The translations under genes were made by a program, and so were the position numbers. 64,000 nucleotides of DNA, from NCBI RefSeq assembly GCF_000069185.1, contig NC_010397.1, positions 1,984,001 to 2,048,000 on the forward strand, read 5' to 3'. Under the pieces are notes generated by a model, which worked only from the letters and a program-made list of their open reading frames with translations, searched no databases and was not told the DNA's origin. Below are positions 63,894 through 64,000 of this stretch, piece by piece. How positions within the stretch are numbered: the first letter of the stretch is position 1; each line of letters opens with the position of its first letter. This DNA is from Mycobacteroides abscessus ATCC 19977 (lineage in GTDB: Bacteria; Actinomycetota; Actinomycetes; Mycobacteriales; Mycobacteriaceae).

Positions 63894-64000
63894 TCAGATC
63901 GAGCCGGCGAGGAGCTCTGAGCGGTCAACTCGGAGCTGCTGGCTGATGGCCCGCTTACTGGACATGAAATCGCGAGGACGATTGACGCAGTCGGCGGCGA
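63894..64000 (-). CDS. Unknown protein, C-terminal end only
   Basis: A leftward frame enters from the right edge and ends at TGA (63894-63896), convergent with the TetR gene. The 34 residues visible include RPRDFMSSKRAISQQLRV and end in LLAGSI. Third-position G/C is high, which supports coding. No family can be assigned from so little. Confidence 0.4.
   Translation of the reverse strand, partial: AADCVNRPRDFMSSKRAISQQLRVDRSELLAGSI

Overview
The window reads as a high-GC mycobacterial chromosome, most likely a rapid grower of the Mycobacteroides (abscessus/chelonae) type. It carries the division and cell-wall (dcw) cluster in the gene order of the M. tuberculosis Rv2179c to Rv2144c block, with MurX-type MraY, Wag31, LppM, MptA, IdsA2 and PknL beside it. 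It has no PE/PPE genes and lacks the Rv2159c-Rv2162c block between pbpB and murE. Genus is an inference from gene content and order; I could not run a search.

Region 1 (1-9.8 kb), envelope and central metabolism: the end of an exoribonuclease gene, aroG, the kinase pknL with its likely substrate (Rv2175c-like DNA-binding protein), mptA and idsA2 for lipoarabinomannan and prenyl chains, a MetF-like reductase, lppM and an acetyltransferase. Region 2 (9.8-29.1 kb), the dcw operon: mraZ, rsmH, ftsL, pbpB, murE, murF, mraY, murD, ftsW, murG, murC, ftsQ, ftsZ, pgeF, yggS, sepF. Many junctions are 4-base ATGA or GTGA overlaps. Region 3 (29.1-33.4 kb): a three-gene DUF899/ArsR/SRPBCC operon sits on the opposite strand between sepF and yggT, followed by yggT, wag31, an acidic membrane protein and an M15 peptidase.

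Region 4 (33.4-41.7 kb), accessory metabolism: a metallo-hydrolase/CMD pair divergent from a TetR regulator, then a LacI regulator divergent from an amidase, NCS1 permease and agmatine-deiminase-like operon. That operon has a clear promoter, a 30-bp operator-like palindrome and small translationally coupled leader ORFs.

Region 5 (42.2-57.5 kb) is the most unusual part: one rightward operon-like set of 13 genes. It encodes an ACP, four consecutive ketosynthase-fold proteins (two with complete catalytic triads, each followed by a partner that has lost all three residues), a ketoreductase, a type II thioesterase, a malonyl transacylase, a PapA/condensation-type acyltransferase, MmpS, MmpL, an MFS transporter and an HSL-type esterase. 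I read it as a type II polyketide/fatty-acid-like assembly line coupled to a mycobacterial lipid-export module, probably making and exporting an acylated envelope or secreted lipid.

Region 6 (57.5-64 kb): a leftward thiolase-like/alcohol dehydrogenase/CMD operon, two TetR regulators, a hotdog thioesterase and an alpha/beta hydrolase, resembling lipid or xenobiotic catabolism. No tRNA, rRNA, CRISPR array or insertion sequence was seen.
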